From Engelhardtia mirabilis (GTDB lineage Bacteria; Planctomycetota; UBA1135; GCA-002686595), in NCBI GenBank assembly GCA_007751255.1, contig CP036296.1, positions 5,952,001 through 6,016,000 of the forward strand: a DNA stretch of 64,000 nt. Reading direction: 5' to 3'. The position numbers and the translations under genes were made by a program. The stretch's first letter is position 1, and each line of letters begins with the position of its first letter. Under the pieces are notes generated by a model. The model saw only the letters and a list, made by a program, of their open reading frames with translations. It did not search any database and was not told where the DNA came from. Shown here piece by piece: positions 1-9,333 of this stretch.

Positions 1-27
1 CGGACGCCGAGCCGATGTAGCCACTCG

Positions 28-1611
28 GTGGGCCGCAGAGCGACGGGGCCCCCGTGGATGCCCCTCGCCCTCGCCGCCCTGGCCTGGCTTGCACCCACTG
101 CCGCGGCCCAGGACCTGGAGCTCGACGCCCTGCGCGCACGCTGGCGCGCCGAGATCGAGTGGCTCGATCCCGACGGCACGGACCAACTGCTGGTCGGCGG
201 CCTGCACTACGACCTGCTCGACCCCTTCCAGCAGGTGCCCGGCATGTACGTCGGCATGGGCGGCTTCAGCGCCCTGGCCGGGGATCGCGGCGGCTTCCTG
301 GTAGCCGGCGCGACGGTCGGCTGGCGCGCCGCCCTCGACCGCGACTGGACCCTCGACCTGGGGCAGTTCATCGGCGGTGGCGGAGGCGGACCCGGCGGAC
401 GCGAGCGCGACGGCGGCCTCTACCTGCGGCCGCACATCGCCTTCGAGCGGCGTTTCGGCCCCACCAGCCTGCGCCTCGAGGTCAGCCACGTCTCCATGCC
501 GGACGGCGGCATCGACAGCACCCAGGTCGCCCTCGGCTTCCAAGGCTTCGACGAGCTGATCACAGCCGGCTACTCGATCGAGGACCTGGGCATGTTGCCC
601 GCCAACGCCTTCGCCGCCGGGCGCATGCCCCTGGGCGGCTCCATCCGCCACATCAGTCCCTCGAGCCGCTCGCGTCGCCTCGACGGTTCGCCCCTGCGGC
701 GGCGCATCCTGCTCTCGAGCCTGGCCGTGGAGCGCGGACTGGGTGAGCGCTGGTACGTGCCCATGGAGCTGTCGGGCGCCTTCGCGGGCGACGTCGCGGG
801 CTACGCCCACTTCCTGACCGGCCTCGGCTACCGCAGCCCCCTGTTCGAGAACCTCGTCGACTGGCGCACCCAGGCCACCCTCGGTGGCGGTGGCGGCGGC
901 GGCGTGGACACCGGCGGGGGCCTGCTCGCCAGCGCGCGGACGGGGCTCGAAGCCAGGGTCGGCAACGACTGGCGCGTGCACCTGATGGGCGGCTACCTGA
1001 CTGCGGTCGACGGACACTTCGGCGGGCCGACGATCTCCTTGGGAGCCAGTTGGTCCCCGGTGCCCGTGGAGCTGCGCTCGAACTTCGACCGCTCGCGCCT
1101 GGCCGAGGAGGGCGTTTGGGCGGAGGACCTGCGCCTGGACCCCTGGACGGTGCAGGTGATGGCCAAGTACTACGACCTGCGCTCGTCGTCGACCCTGGCG
1201 AACGGCGATAAGGTCAAGGACCGCACCATCAGCCTGATGGGCGTCGGCACCGAGAAGAACATCGCCGAGAACGTGGACCTGTCCCTGCGCGCCTTCAGTG
1301 CCTACGAGGGCGACGTCGGCGGCTACCAGGAGGGCCAGCTCGGCCTGCGCTACACGATCCCGCTCAAGCAGCCGATCGAGGCCGGCGACTTCTACGTCCA
1401 GTACCACGCCGGCGCGGCGGGCGGCGGCGACCTCGATGTCGGCTCGGGCTTCATCCACGCCATCGCCATGGGGTGGCGCTGGAACCCGATCCGCGCCTTG
1501 CGGATCGGCGTCGAGGTGGGCCGGGTGGATTCGAAGCAGGGCAGCTTCGCGGCCGACAGCTTCGCGGTGACCTTGAGCTGGGGCGTGACGCGCCCGCTGC
1601 GGCCGAACTGA
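28..1611 (+). CDS. Putative outer-membrane beta-barrel protein
   Basis: A 527-aa exported protein that I cannot assign to a named family. The GTG start gives a basic n-region (GRR), a hydrophobic stretch and an AAAQ-type cleavage site near residue 28; an ATG at 58 would give a shorter signal peptide without the basic region. The mature part alternates polar and hydrophobic residues, is rich in Gly, Tyr and Trp, and ends in a strand-like segment (FAVTLSWGV), all typical of outer-membrane barrels. Two glycine runs (around residues 115-125 and 287-292) look like surface loops. It is followed by a strong hairpin and a convergent cupredoxin gene. A TAG at 18-20 may end an upstream gene. The barrel assignment is inference. 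Confidence 0.6.
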   Translation: MGRRATGPPWMPLALAALAWLAPTAAAQDLELDALRARWRAEIEWLDPDGTDQLLVGGLHYDLLDPFQQVPGMYVGMGGFSALAGDRGGFLVAGATVGWRAALDRDWTLDLGQFIGGGGGGPGGRERDGGLYLRPHIAFERRFGPTSLRLEVSHVSMPDGGIDSTQVALGFQGFDELITAGYSIEDLGMLPANAFAAGRMPLGGSIRHISPSSRSRRLDGSPLRRRILLSSLAVERGLGERWYVPMELSGAFAGDVAGYAHFLTGLGYRSPLFENLVDWRTQATLGGGGGGGVDTGGGLLASARTGLEARVGNDWRVHLMGGYLTAVDGHFGGPTISLGASWSPVPVELRSNFDRSRLAEEGVWAEDLRLDPWTVQVMAKYYDLRSSSTLANGDKVKDRTISLMGVGTEKNIAENVDLSLRAFSAYEGDVGGYQEGQLGLRYTIPLKQPIEAGDFYVQYHAGAAGGGDLDVGSGFIHAIAMGWRWNPIRALRIGVEVGRVDSKQGSFAADSFAVTLSWGVTRPLRPN

Positions 1612-1645
1612 GCAGGCCGAGCCGAATCCGCCGCGCCGAACGGGA

Positions 1646-1679
1646 ACGACCCCGACCGGCGGCTGCCGATCGGGGTCGT
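1646..1679. terminator. Bidirectional hairpin terminator
   Basis: A perfect 10-bp inverted repeat (ACGACCCCGA at 1646-1655, TCGGGGTCGT at 1670-1679) with a 14-nt loop lies between the converging ends of the beta-barrel gene and the first cupredoxin gene. There is no long T-run, as is usual at this base composition. Confidence 0.65.
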
Positions 1680-1717
1680 GAGGAGAGCTCGCTTCGATCG
1701 GCGCGAGCCGCCGCGGC

Positions 1718-2518
1718 TCAGCCGAAGACCAGCTCGAGGCCGCTGGTCAGGCCGATGCCGTCGGGCTTGGTGACGTCGATCAGCGCGCCCTGGGCGAACA
1801 CCGATTGACCGACCAGGCCCGCATCGTTGGGCACCTGCAGCGAGAAGTTGACTGTGCCGCCGGCGGGCCAGGTCTTGGGCCCGACCTGGGCCACGGGGTT
1901 CGGCGGCAGGGCGCTGACCAGCAGCTCACCCGGAGCACCCGAGGCCAGGCCGAAGCCGGGCAGCAGGGTCCCGCCGGGGAAGGCCAGGTCGGGCGCCGTC
2001 GAGAAGAAGATCAGACCGACACCCGGACCGGCCGCGCCGTCGACGGTGTTCTCGAGCGTCAGGGTCAGGGAGCCACCGATCGCCGCGCCACCCGAGCTGA
2101 CCCGCAGGCTGTTGACCGGGTTGATGGCGGTCCCGAAGGGCAGCACTTGACCGGCGGGCGCATTGACCGTGATCGTCCCGACCATGTTCGGCAGGTGCAC
2201 CGGGCAGAAGTAGTCGTAGAGGTTGCCGGGCTTGGGGTTGGCCGCGAGGAAAGCCGCGTCGAAGGTCACTTCGAAGGGCGCAGTCGGGCCCGTGACCACC
2301 GGGCCGGAGTCGAAGATGCCGTCGGAGATCCCCGCGAGGCCGCTGGAGATCTTGTGCGGCCCGATCTGCCAGACCCAGCGCACCGTGTCGCCGGCTTCGA
2401 TGGTGATGTTCTTGGGGCTGAAGCTGGCCGAGTTCAGGTTGACCTGGTGGGTCGTCTGAGCGAGCCCGGGGGCAGCCAGCAGGGCCAGGACGGAGAGGGA
2501 GCGGATCGCGAGTCGCAT
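1718..2518 (-). CDS. Secreted cupredoxin (plastocyanin/azurin-like)
   Basis: A 266-aa exported protein with a signal peptide (residues 1-20, cut after GLA) and a blue-copper domain of about 100 residues. The type-1 copper ligands are visible: His55 in GPHK, then Cys105, His108 and Met112 in the C-x2-H-x3-M loop (FCPVHLPNM). Proteins of this fold carry single electrons in the periplasm or at the cell surface. After the copper domain comes a roughly 130-aa module rich in Gly and Pro that ends GLTSGLELVFG and is also present in the neighbouring paralogue. The ATG at 2518 was chosen because it opens directly onto the signal peptide; the frame is open upstream but has no signal there. The redox partner is unknown. 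Confidence 0.85.
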   Translation of the reverse strand: MRLAIRSLSVLALLAAPGLAQTTHQVNLNSASFSPKNITIEAGDTVRWVWQIGPHKISSGLAGISDGIFDSGPVVTGPTAPFEVTFDAAFLAANPKPGNLYDYFCPVHLPNMVGTITVNAPAGQVLPFGTAINPVNSLRVSSGGAAIGGSLTLTLENTVDGAAGPGVGLIFFSTAPDLAFPGGTLLPGFGLASGAPGELLVSALPPNPVAQVGPKTWPAGGTVNFSLQVPNDAGLVGQSVFAQGALIDVTKPDGIGLTSGLELVFG

Positions 2519-2591
2519 GGGGCTCGATGGGTGTACGGGACGCGGGAGAGCCGCGGGATGGCCGCGCAATAGCCGCGGAAGGGATGGGGAT

Positions 2592-2621
2592 GAGCTGCGC
2601 GGGGGCCGACCCGCGCAGCTC
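2592..2621. terminator. Hairpin in the cupredoxin intergenic region
   Basis: A perfect 12-bp inverted repeat (GAGCTGCGCGGG at 2592-2603 and its complement at 2610-2621) with a 6-nt loop. It lies in the 321-nt gap 2519-2839 between the two cupredoxin genes, downstream of the second and upstream of the first, so it may end the upstream transcript or act in the leader of the downstream gene. I see nothing else of note in that gap. Confidence 0.5.
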
Positions 2622-2839
2622 TTCCTCGAAGCCTACCCCAACCGCGGGAGCCCCCTGTCGGGAGCTGATGCGAGTGGCGGCAGGCTCGGAGGACCGCCGG
2701 ACGGGAGTCCCGCGGGGATGTCGTCTAGTTCACCTATCCCGGGGACGTCCAGCCGCATTCCGCCGGCAACACGTTCCCGTCACGTTGGACGGGACCGCGG
2801 ACGCAAGCCCGGGTGAGGTCGCTCGTCAGCCCGAGCCGT

Positions 2840-3655
2840 TCAGCCGATGACCAGTTCGATGCCGTTGGTCAGGCCGATGCCGTCGGCCGTCGTCGTGTCG
2901 ATCAGGGCGCCCTGGCAGTAGACCTTGACCCCGATCAGGGCGGGGTCGCCGGGGATCGGCAGGGACAGGGTCACCGTGCCCCCCTCGGCCCACAGGCCGG
3001 GTCCGAGGACCAGGAACGGATCGGGAGCCGCCAGGGAGACGACGATCTGACCGACCGGGCTGGGCGCGAGGCCGAAGCCGGGCAGGTTCGTACCACCGGG
3101 GAAGTTGACGTCGGGCGCGGTGGCCAGGAAGGCGATGCCGAGGCCGGGGCCAGCCAGGGCATCGACCGGGTTCGACAGCGAGAGCGTCAGGGTGTTGCCG
3201 ATGGTCGCGTTGCCACCGTCCGCCACGAGGCTGCCGGTCGGGTTCAGGCCGTAGCCGTAGGAGCCGATGCTGCCGTCGCCGGTCTCGACCCGCACGCGCC
3301 CGACCATGCCGGGCAGGTGCACGATGCAGTAGTACGTGTAGACGTTGCCGGCGACCGGATTGGCGTCCAGGAAGGCCTGGTCGAAGGTCACCTCGAACAT
3401 CGACGGCGGCGCAACCGGAGAGCCCGAGCTGAAGATCCCGTCGGGGATGCCGGTCATGCCGGCGTTGGTGCCGCTGACCACGTTGTGGAAGTTGGTGACC
3501 CACTCCCAGCGAACCGTGTCGCCGACCTGGATCGTCAGATCGTCGGGCAGGAAGACGTTGGAGTAGAGGTTGACGACGTGGGTCGTCTGTGCGGTCGCGG
3601 CGCTGGCGAGCCCGGCGACGGCGACGAGCGGGCCCAGGAATCGGCGAAGGTTCAT
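2840..3655 (-). CDS. Secreted cupredoxin (plastocyanin/azurin-like), paralogue
   Basis: A 271-aa exported protein, clearly paralogous to the cupredoxin at 1718-2518 along its whole length. The signal peptide spans residues 1-23 (cut before QTTH). Copper ligands are His57 (NFHN) and the loop Cys110, His113, Met117 (YCIVHLPGM). The C-terminal module again ends in GLTNGIELVIG. The ATG at 3655 was chosen because the in-frame sequence before it (MAGYLRRG...) has no signal peptide. The adjacent pair with diverged ligand loops suggests a local duplication, with the copies perhaps tuned to different partners. The copper fold is clear; the physiological role is not. Confidence 0.85.
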   Translation of the reverse strand: MNLRRFLGPLVAVAGLASAATAQTTHVVNLYSNVFLPDDLTIQVGDTVRWEWVTNFHNVVSGTNAGMTGIPDGIFSSGSPVAPPSMFEVTFDQAFLDANPVAGNVYTYYCIVHLPGMVGRVRVETGDGSIGSYGYGLNPTGSLVADGGNATIGNTLTLSLSNPVDALAGPGLGIAFLATAPDVNFPGGTNLPGFGLAPSPVGQIVVSLAAPDPFLVLGPGLWAEGGTVTLSLPIPGDPALIGVKVYCQGALIDTTTADGIGLTNGIELVIG

Positions 3656-3767
3656 CGTGGCGTAGGGAGAGTCGGGAGCGTGACTGTGCGCCTCGGGCGG
3701 GTCCGGGCAGCCCCGTCGAAGATATCCCGCCACGCGCTCCGCGGGGGATCGTGGAGGCGTCCTTGGC

Positions 3768-4859
3768 TCAATCGGCCGCGATCGCGCGCCAGGCTTGGAC
3801 GGTCGAGCGGGCGCAGCGGTTCCACGTGAAGCGCCCCGCCAGGGCCCGCCGGCGCTCGCAGGCCGCGGGGTCCGAGGCGCTGGCCACGGCCTCCGCCAAC
3901 TGGCCCGGAAGGGCTTTGCGATGTCGTAGGGAGGGGGGTGTGGGCACGTACCAGGCCTCCTCTCCCAGGGCCTCGCGCAGGGCCGGAAGATCGGACACGA
4001 CGACCGGAGTCCCGACAGCCAGGGCCTCCAGGGGCGTGACCGGGGTCAGCTCGTTCGTGGCCAGGTGCACCAGGGCCGAGGCCCGCGCCACCAGCCCCGG
4101 CAGGTCCGCCTCGACCGGCTGGTCGATCCAGCGGATCCGCGAGCGCCCCGACGAGAAGGCCAGGCGCCGGCCCAGGTGCTGGGCCGCGTCGCCGAAGCGT
4201 CCGCAGAAGACCAGGCGGGCGTGGCCGAGTTCTTCGCACAGCCTGTCGAAGGCGTCCACGACGAGGTCGGGGAAGCGATCCGTGCGCACGGCGCCGAGCA
4301 CCACCAGGGTCGGCGGGTCGTCGCGGGGCGGGGGCTCGGGCAGGGCGCGGGCCCAGTGCTCGGCGCCGACGGTGACCTGGAAGACGGACTCGGCGCGGCG
4401 GTCGAAGCGCTCGACCAGGGCCTCGGTCGCGGCGGTCGAGAAGGTCAGCCAGGCGCGCTCGGCGTCGAGGGTGGCGCGGAAGGCGGCCTCGTCCGGGGAG
4501 CCGGGCAGGGGCATCTCGGCCACGCCGCGGACGACCGGACTGCGCGAGACCGGTGGCGTGCCGGGCAAGGCGCGTTGGAAGAGGTCGGGGGCCCCGCAGA
4601 TCCGATCGGCCCCCAGACCCACGCGGCCGGCGAGGCCGACCAAGCGCCGCGGCAGCCGCCGATCGATGCGCCGAATGCGCTCGATGCCCGCCAGGCCCAG
4701 GTGCGGCTCGCCGATCGTGCGCGCCTCGCCGCCGACTTCGAACAGGGTCAGGTTGGGGCGCTCGTCGAGCTGGGCCACCGCGCGCACCAACTCGCGCAGG
4801 TAGCGCCCGACGCCCGGCGCGTGGGTGGTGGCGGGGAGGTAGTCGAGGGCGACGTGCAC
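3768..4859 (-). CDS. Glycosyltransferase, GT-B fold (GT4-like)
   Basis: A 363-aa cytoplasmic protein. The N-terminus has the GVGRY acceptor-side loop usual in GT4 enzymes (THAPGVGRYLREL), and the C-terminal half has the nucleotide-sugar binding domain with an EX7E motif (Glu270 and Glu278, E-LTPVTPL-E), followed by GTPVVVSDLPALREAL. These enzymes move a sugar from an NDP-sugar to a lipid, polysaccharide or protein acceptor, keeping the anomeric configuration. Substrate cannot be read from the sequence. It starts at GTG 4859, 38 nt downstream of the aminotransferase gene on the same strand, so the two may be co-transcribed, although no polysaccharide cluster surrounds them. Confidence 0.85.
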   Translation of the reverse strand: MHVALDYLPATTHAPGVGRYLRELVRAVAQLDERPNLTLFEVGGEARTIGEPHLGLAGIERIRRIDRRLPRRLVGLAGRVGLGADRICGAPDLFQRALPGTPPVSRSPVVRGVAEMPLPGSPDEAAFRATLDAERAWLTFSTAATEALVERFDRRAESVFQVTVGAEHWARALPEPPPRDDPPTLVVLGAVRTDRFPDLVVDAFDRLCEELGHARLVFCGRFGDAAQHLGRRLAFSSGRSRIRWIDQPVEADLPGLVARASALVHLATNELTPVTPLEALAVGTPVVVSDLPALREALGEEAWYVPTPPSLRHRKALPGQLAEAVASASDPAACERRRALAGRFTWNRCARSTVQAWRAIAAD

Positions 4860-4897
4860 GGCGCGCTCAGTGTGGAGGCCGCAGGCGACTCGATCGT

Positions 4898-6205
4898 CTA
4901 ACCAAGCTCCAAAAACCGCTCGACCGCTTCACTGAAGCGATCGACCTCCCCCACCGTCGTGTAGACGTGGGGCGAGACCCGCAGGCCGCTGCAGCCCTCG
5001 AAGCCGATCGAGATGGTGTAGATGCGGTGCTCGCTCCACAGGTAGGCCTGCAGCTCGTGCGGCTCGGCTCCCTCGAGCGCCAGGTTGACGATGGAACCCG
5101 CCAGGCCCGGCGCCAGGTTCGTGTTCAGGCTCACCCGCGGGTGCTCGGTGAGCCGCGTCGTCCAGCGATCGCGCAGGTAGCACAGGCGCGCGAGCTTGCG
5201 CGCCCCGCCGATGGCCTCGTGCAGGTCGAGGGACTCGGTCAGGGCCAGGCGCCCGTCCTCGGGCCGCGTGCCGACCTGCTCGAACTTGCGGATGTCGTCG
5301 TCCAGGGTCTCGCTCGAGGCCTGCAGGGACCAGACGCTCGGGATGCGCTCGCGGCGCACGTAGAGCAGCCCTGTGCCGAGCGGCCCGCACAGCCACTTGT
5401 GGAGCGACGCGCCGTAGTAGTCCACGTCGAGTTCCGCCAAGCGGAAGTCCATGTGGAAGATCGCGTGGGCGCCGTCGACGATGACCGGGATGCCGCGCTC
5501 GCGTCCCAGGGCGGTGATGGCGGTGACCGGGAAGACCTGGCCAGTCAGGTAGACCATGTGGCTGACGAGGATCAGCTTGGTGCGCTCGGTGATGCGTTCT
5601 GCGTACATCCGCACGAGCTCGTCGGGGTCGGTCAGGGGCACCGGCGGGTCGAAGGTCACCAGCCGGATGCCCTCCCGCCGCCCGCGTTGAAGCACGGTGT
5701 CGAGCATGCGCGGGTAGTCGTGGCTCGTGCAGAGCACCTCATCGCCGCGCTTGAGGTCGTGGCCGAAGAGCAGCGTCATCAGGCTCTCCGACGCATTGCG
5801 CGTCAGCGCGACCTCCTCCGCGTCGACGCCGTGGTAGCGCGCCAGCCGCTCGCGCACCGTCTCGACCTGGGGCGACAGGACCCGCCACAGGTGGTGGGAG
5901 GGCGCCTCGTGGGTGTAGGCCAAGTGACGCAGCTGGGCCGCCTGGGCGTCCGCGGTGGCCGGACTGACACCGCCGTTGTTGAAGTTCACCATCGACGTGT
6001 CGACGGTGTAGCAGTCGCGCACCCAGGCCCAGAAGTCCTCGTCCTGCGCGGCGGCTGCCAGATCGTCGGCGGCTTCGGGCGGGCGCGCCTCGCGCAGGGC
6101 CGCGAGGGCGCGGCGCCGGATGGGCGGGCTCGCGAGGGCAGGCAGCGCGGAGGCAGCCGCGGCCGCGGCCGCACTGGCGATGAGGAGCTGGCGACGGTGG
6201 AACAT
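4898..6205 (-). CDS. Class V aminotransferase with Tat-like signal
   Basis: A 435-aa PLP enzyme of the aminotransferase class V (cysteine desulfurase/isopenicillin-N epimerase-like) family. The PLP Lys is Lys270 in SLHKW; the ring-stacking and phosphate-side residues fall in VDGAH (Asp244, His247). An N-terminal HRRQLL followed by an Ala-rich hydrophobic stretch to about residue 26 looks like a twin-arginine signal, which would suit a protein exported folded with its cofactor. Secreted epimerase-like members of this family are common in Planctomycetes and Acidobacteria, and their substrates are unknown. No desulfurase partner (SufU/IscU) is nearby. It is divergent from the lipoprotein gene at 6256, with about 50 nt of shared upstream DNA. 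Confidence 0.85.
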   Translation of the reverse strand: MFHRRQLLIASAAAAAAASALPALASPPIRRRALAALREARPPEAADDLAAAAQDEDFWAWVRDCYTVDTSMVNFNNGGVSPATADAQAAQLRHLAYTHEAPSHHLWRVLSPQVETVRERLARYHGVDAEEVALTRNASESLMTLLFGHDLKRGDEVLCTSHDYPRMLDTVLQRGRREGIRLVTFDPPVPLTDPDELVRMYAERITERTKLILVSHMVYLTGQVFPVTAITALGRERGIPVIVDGAHAIFHMDFRLAELDVDYYGASLHKWLCGPLGTGLLYVRRERIPSVWSLQASSETLDDDIRKFEQVGTRPEDGRLALTESLDLHEAIGGARKLARLCYLRDRWTTRLTEHPRVSLNTNLAPGLAGSIVNLALEGAEPHELQAYLWSEHRIYTISIGFEGCSGLRVSPHVYTTVGEVDRFSEAVERFLELG

Positions 6206-6255
6206 GAGGTCGGCGATCGTAGCCGCGACCAGCGTGGGTGGTTAGGTTCGCGCGG

Positions 6256-7779
6256 ATGGCTACGAACGGAGGATCCCCGGGATGGATGCTGGCGCTCGCC
6301 TGTTGGGCGGGGCTGTTCGGTGGTTGCGCCAGCACCGCGCCCGCAAGCGCGGGGCCCGATGCCACGACCCCCGAATCCCAAGCACCGCCGCGCCCGCGCT
6401 GGCAGGACTTCCTCGAACCCCTCGACGGCCGCCCCCGCACTTTGATCCTCGAACGCCTGCGCGAGGTCGACGGAACCTTCGAGGCGCGACCCGACTGTGT
6501 CATCGCCGCGCCCTCAGGCGGGCGGCTGGTCGTGGCCACGACGGGCTACAGCCCCGATGGAGACCCCTGGGACCGTACGGTGCAGGGCGCCGTGCAGACC
6601 CTCGACGCTCCGGGGGATCCGCTGCGTGTGCTCGCGCAGGACCTGATCGTCTCGTCGATCGAGCCGAGCCCCGATGGCTCTTATGTGGCACTGCTCGCCC
6701 GCGACCGCGACTCCGGCCACTCGACCTGGCGCATCCTCGACACGGATGCCGGCACGCAGATCGGCCCGCCGCTCGACGGCGTGGCGGGAGGCGGCTTCGC
6801 GTGGCTGCCCGACCTCTCGGGCGTCGTGCGGGCTACCGAGGTTGGCGCGGAGCTCAGCTTGGTGCGCCGCACCTTCGCGAGCGGTGAGGAGCAGCCCGTC
6901 TGGGCCGCTCCCGCGTCCATCACATCCATCGACCTGACTGCTTCCGACGATGGTTCCCAAGTGATCGCCGTGGGTCGCCGCGAGGACGGCAGCACCGGCG
7001 CCTGGCTCGTCGACCTCTTCGGCGGACCGAGCCTGGACCTCGCCGCCCAGTTCGCGGAGCAGCCGCGCGAGTGGCGCGCCGTCGGGGCGTCGGGGCCCCT
7101 GGCGTTCCTGCTCGCGATCCACGACGACGGGCGCTACGGCGGCCGCGTCGTCGCCGTCGACCGCCGAAGGCAGGGTGCACCGACGCTCGAGATCCTGCGC
7201 GTGGACGGGCACCGCATCGAGGACGCGACCCTCGCGGCCGGGCACATCGTCGTCGCGCGCACCGCTCCCTGGGACGGCGCGTCCTCGCTCGCGATCCATT
7301 CGGCCAGCGGCGCGGTCGAGCGCATCGTCGAGCTGCCGGGCGTGGTCCGACTGCGCGAGCTGCGGGGCTCGCCCCGCGGCGACCAGTTGGTCGCCCTCTG
7401 GAGCGAGACCTCGCGGCCAACGATCCCGATCGCGATCGATCCCCGGACGGGCGCCATGACCGAGGCCATCAGCGGTCGCCCCGCCCGCTTCGAGGTTCGA
7501 GCCTCGGTCGAGCGGGGCACGGACCACGGCCAGGCGCAGTTGATCGCCGACTGCTCGGCCGGCTACCCGGCGACCGCGCCGCGGGTCTCGGTGAACCCGC
7601 CCTCCGCCGACCGCACCCATCAACTCTGGGTCGCGCTGGGTGGCGCGATCCAGACCGACTCGACCCAGAGCGTCCTCGCCGGCCAATGGGGCGATTCGCT
7701 GGATCCCATGGCGGACGCGCTCGTGCGCGCGGACCTGATTCCCATGGCCGATGCCGCAGAACGCATCAACGAGCCCTGA
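6256..7779 (+). CDS. Putative lipoprotein of a tandem paralogue pair
   Basis: A 507-aa protein with a lipoprotein signal: hydrophobic residues 10-22, then LFGGC with Cys24 as lipidation site. I chose the ATG at 6256; a GTG at 6238 adds six residues. After a Pro-rich linker comes the segment RWQDFLEPLDGRP, shared with the next gene. The body contains short repeats resembling WD40/Kelch-type blades (for example SPDGSYVALLARD), suggesting a beta-propeller outside the cytoplasmic membrane. The C-terminus (LWVALGGAIQ... DLIPMADAAERI) matches the next gene too. I recognise no family and assign no function. The copy at 7834-9265 is a frameshifted duplicate. Confidence 0.7.
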   Translation: MATNGGSPGWMLALACWAGLFGGCASTAPASAGPDATTPESQAPPRPRWQDFLEPLDGRPRTLILERLREVDGTFEARPDCVIAAPSGGRLVVATTGYSPDGDPWDRTVQGAVQTLDAPGDPLRVLAQDLIVSSIEPSPDGSYVALLARDRDSGHSTWRILDTDAGTQIGPPLDGVAGGGFAWLPDLSGVVRATEVGAELSLVRRTFASGEEQPVWAAPASITSIDLTASDDGSQVIAVGRREDGSTGAWLVDLFGGPSLDLAAQFAEQPREWRAVGASGPLAFLLAIHDDGRYGGRVVAVDRRRQGAPTLEILRVDGHRIEDATLAAGHIVVARTAPWDGASSLAIHSASGAVERIVELPGVVRLRELRGSPRGDQLVALWSETSRPTIPIAIDPRTGAMTEAISGRPARFEVRASVERGTDHGQAQLIADCSAGYPATAPRVSVNPPSADRTHQLWVALGGAIQTDSTQSVLAGQWGDSLDPMADALVRADLIPMADAAERINEP

Positions 7780-7833
7780 GCTGGGTCCGCCCGCGCGCCG
7801 CGCCGACGCGGACCCGCGCCTGTTGAAACACCG

Positions 7834-9265
7834 ATGTTCACGCCTCTGATTGCCCTCGCCCTCTGCGCCACGACGAATCCGGCCCAGGATGCGCCGCTCC
7901 CCCGCTGGCAACGCCTGCTCGAACCGCTCGCGGGGCGTCCGACTGCGTTGATTCGCGAGCGGTTGGCGGCGATCGAAGCGGGCCTTCCGGCGCCCCCGGA
8001 GGGTTGCGACGCCTTCGTCGCCGGGTCACTCGTGTACAGGCGCGCGCGCGGCGTCGGGCCAGGTGCCGAGGCTTCGCCGTGGAACGTCCTCGACACCGCC
8101 ACGGGTGCGACCCACGGCGCCGAAGGCCCGACGCTTGGCGGTCCGCGAGTGGTGACAAGTCCGGATGGTCGGACTCTCGCGGTGCTTCACTCGCTGCCCG
8201 GGGGTGGTCTCGAATGGGAGCTCGTGGACAGCCGCTCGGCGGAGCGGATCGGCGAGGGCTTCGGGCGCGAGCACATCGAGGAGATCGTGACCCTCGACGT
8301 CGCAGTGTTGGCGGACGGCGCGGGCCTGGTCTACGAGGGGCGCGCCGATGGGTGCTCGACGCTCGTCGCACACGACGCATCGACGGGCCTCGACAGGCCC
8401 CTGTGGACGGTCCCGGGCGGGGACCCGAATCGACGGCCTGGCGGTCGACCGGTCCGGCGGACATGCCCTGGTCGTGAGTCGCAGCTCTTCCCTGCGCGGC
8501 ACACCCTGGCTGGTCGACCTCGAACAGGGCGGTGGAATCGATCTGGCGCGGACGATGCTGGGCGAGGCCGACAACTGGCAACTGGTCGGGTCCCTCGGCG
8601 ACGAGTTGATCCTGATCGAGCAATGGCGCGAGGTCGGCTCGCGACTGCTCGCGATCGTGCCTGGAGCCGATCGGCCGCGAGTGCGCATCGTCGCCTTCGC
8701 GGCCGAAGGACTGAGTAACGCTTGCATCGCCGACGGACGCATCGTCGCCCGCGTCGACATGGCCTCGACGAAGAACCCCGCTTTCAGGGTCTATTCGGCC
8801 GATGGCAGCCACCAGCGCGAGTTCGAGGCTCCTTCAGCGCGCTTCTTCCAGTGGCAGGGCGGCGAGTCGAATCGCTACGCGAGCTTCTGGCTCTGGAGCG
8901 CCGTGATGCCCTCGCGCCGGGTCCTGTTCGATCCACGCGAGGGTCGGCTGCTCGATCCGATGACGTTCGAGGAGCCGCGCTTCGAGATCGACTATTGGGT
9001 GCGGGAGCCGCGCAAGTCGTTCGAGGCCGGCCTCCTGGCGCGGCGGGGCGCGGGGGATCGGGAGGGTGCTCCCGTGCTCAGCTCCTTCGACCTGGGCAGT
9101 CCCTACTGGAGACTGTGGACGGCGCTCGGAGGCACGGTCCAGTGGCTCGAACCCTGCCGACCGGTGGGCCCCATCGACGAGAGCCTCGGAACCCTCGCCC
9201 AGCGCTTGGCCGAGTTGGACCTGATCCCCACCGAGGACGCGGCGGCCTGGATCGCGCGCGAGTAG
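7834..9265 (+). pseudogene. Frameshifted paralogue of the 6256-7779 lipoprotein
   Basis: Two overlapping frames encode the halves of one protein like that at 6256-7779. The first (from ATG 7834) carries a hydrophobic signal (MFTPLIALALCA), RWQRLLEPLAGRP and propeller-like repeats; the second continues with WLVDLEQG..., LWTALGGTVQ and DLIPTEDAAAWI up to the stop at 9265. The break is in the GGGG run at 8419-8422: dropping one G joins ...LWTVPGG to TRIDGLAVD, which aligns with the neighbour's ...VWAAPASITSIDLTASD. The repaired product would be about 476 aa. It may be a real recent mutation, a phase-variable G-tract, or an assembly error. Codon usage on both sides still looks coding, so any decay is recent. 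Confidence 0.8.
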
Positions 9266-9285
9266 GTCGCGGGCGTACGCCCGAC

Positions 9286-9333
9286 CAGTGTCCTGGATCA
9301 GAAGATCAGCGTCACTTCCCGGGCTCCGATCGC
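9286..9333. repeat. Family C repeat, single end (C1)
   Basis: About 48 nt starting AGTGTCCTGGATCAGAA and running through GCGTCACTTCCCGGGCTCCGATCGCC nearly match the left end of the element at 40205. Only one end is present here. It sits in the convergent junction of the 7834-9265 pseudogene and the Ada-like gene and contains the stop codon and last codons (SEPGK) of the latter. A separate palindrome CGGGCGTACGCCCG lies just upstream at 9270-9283. Confidence 0.7.

Noticed and set aside
4553..6445. Plus-strand open frame of 630 codons opposite the aminotransferase
   Set aside because: The translation is Arg/Ala/Gly-rich with no motif; the minus-strand aminotransferase explains the region.
8348..9265. 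Separate gene starting at ATG 8348
   Set aside because: Its first 26 codons are out-of-frame sequence of the preceding gene; from about 8423 it continues the same protein, so it is the second half of a frameshifted gene.
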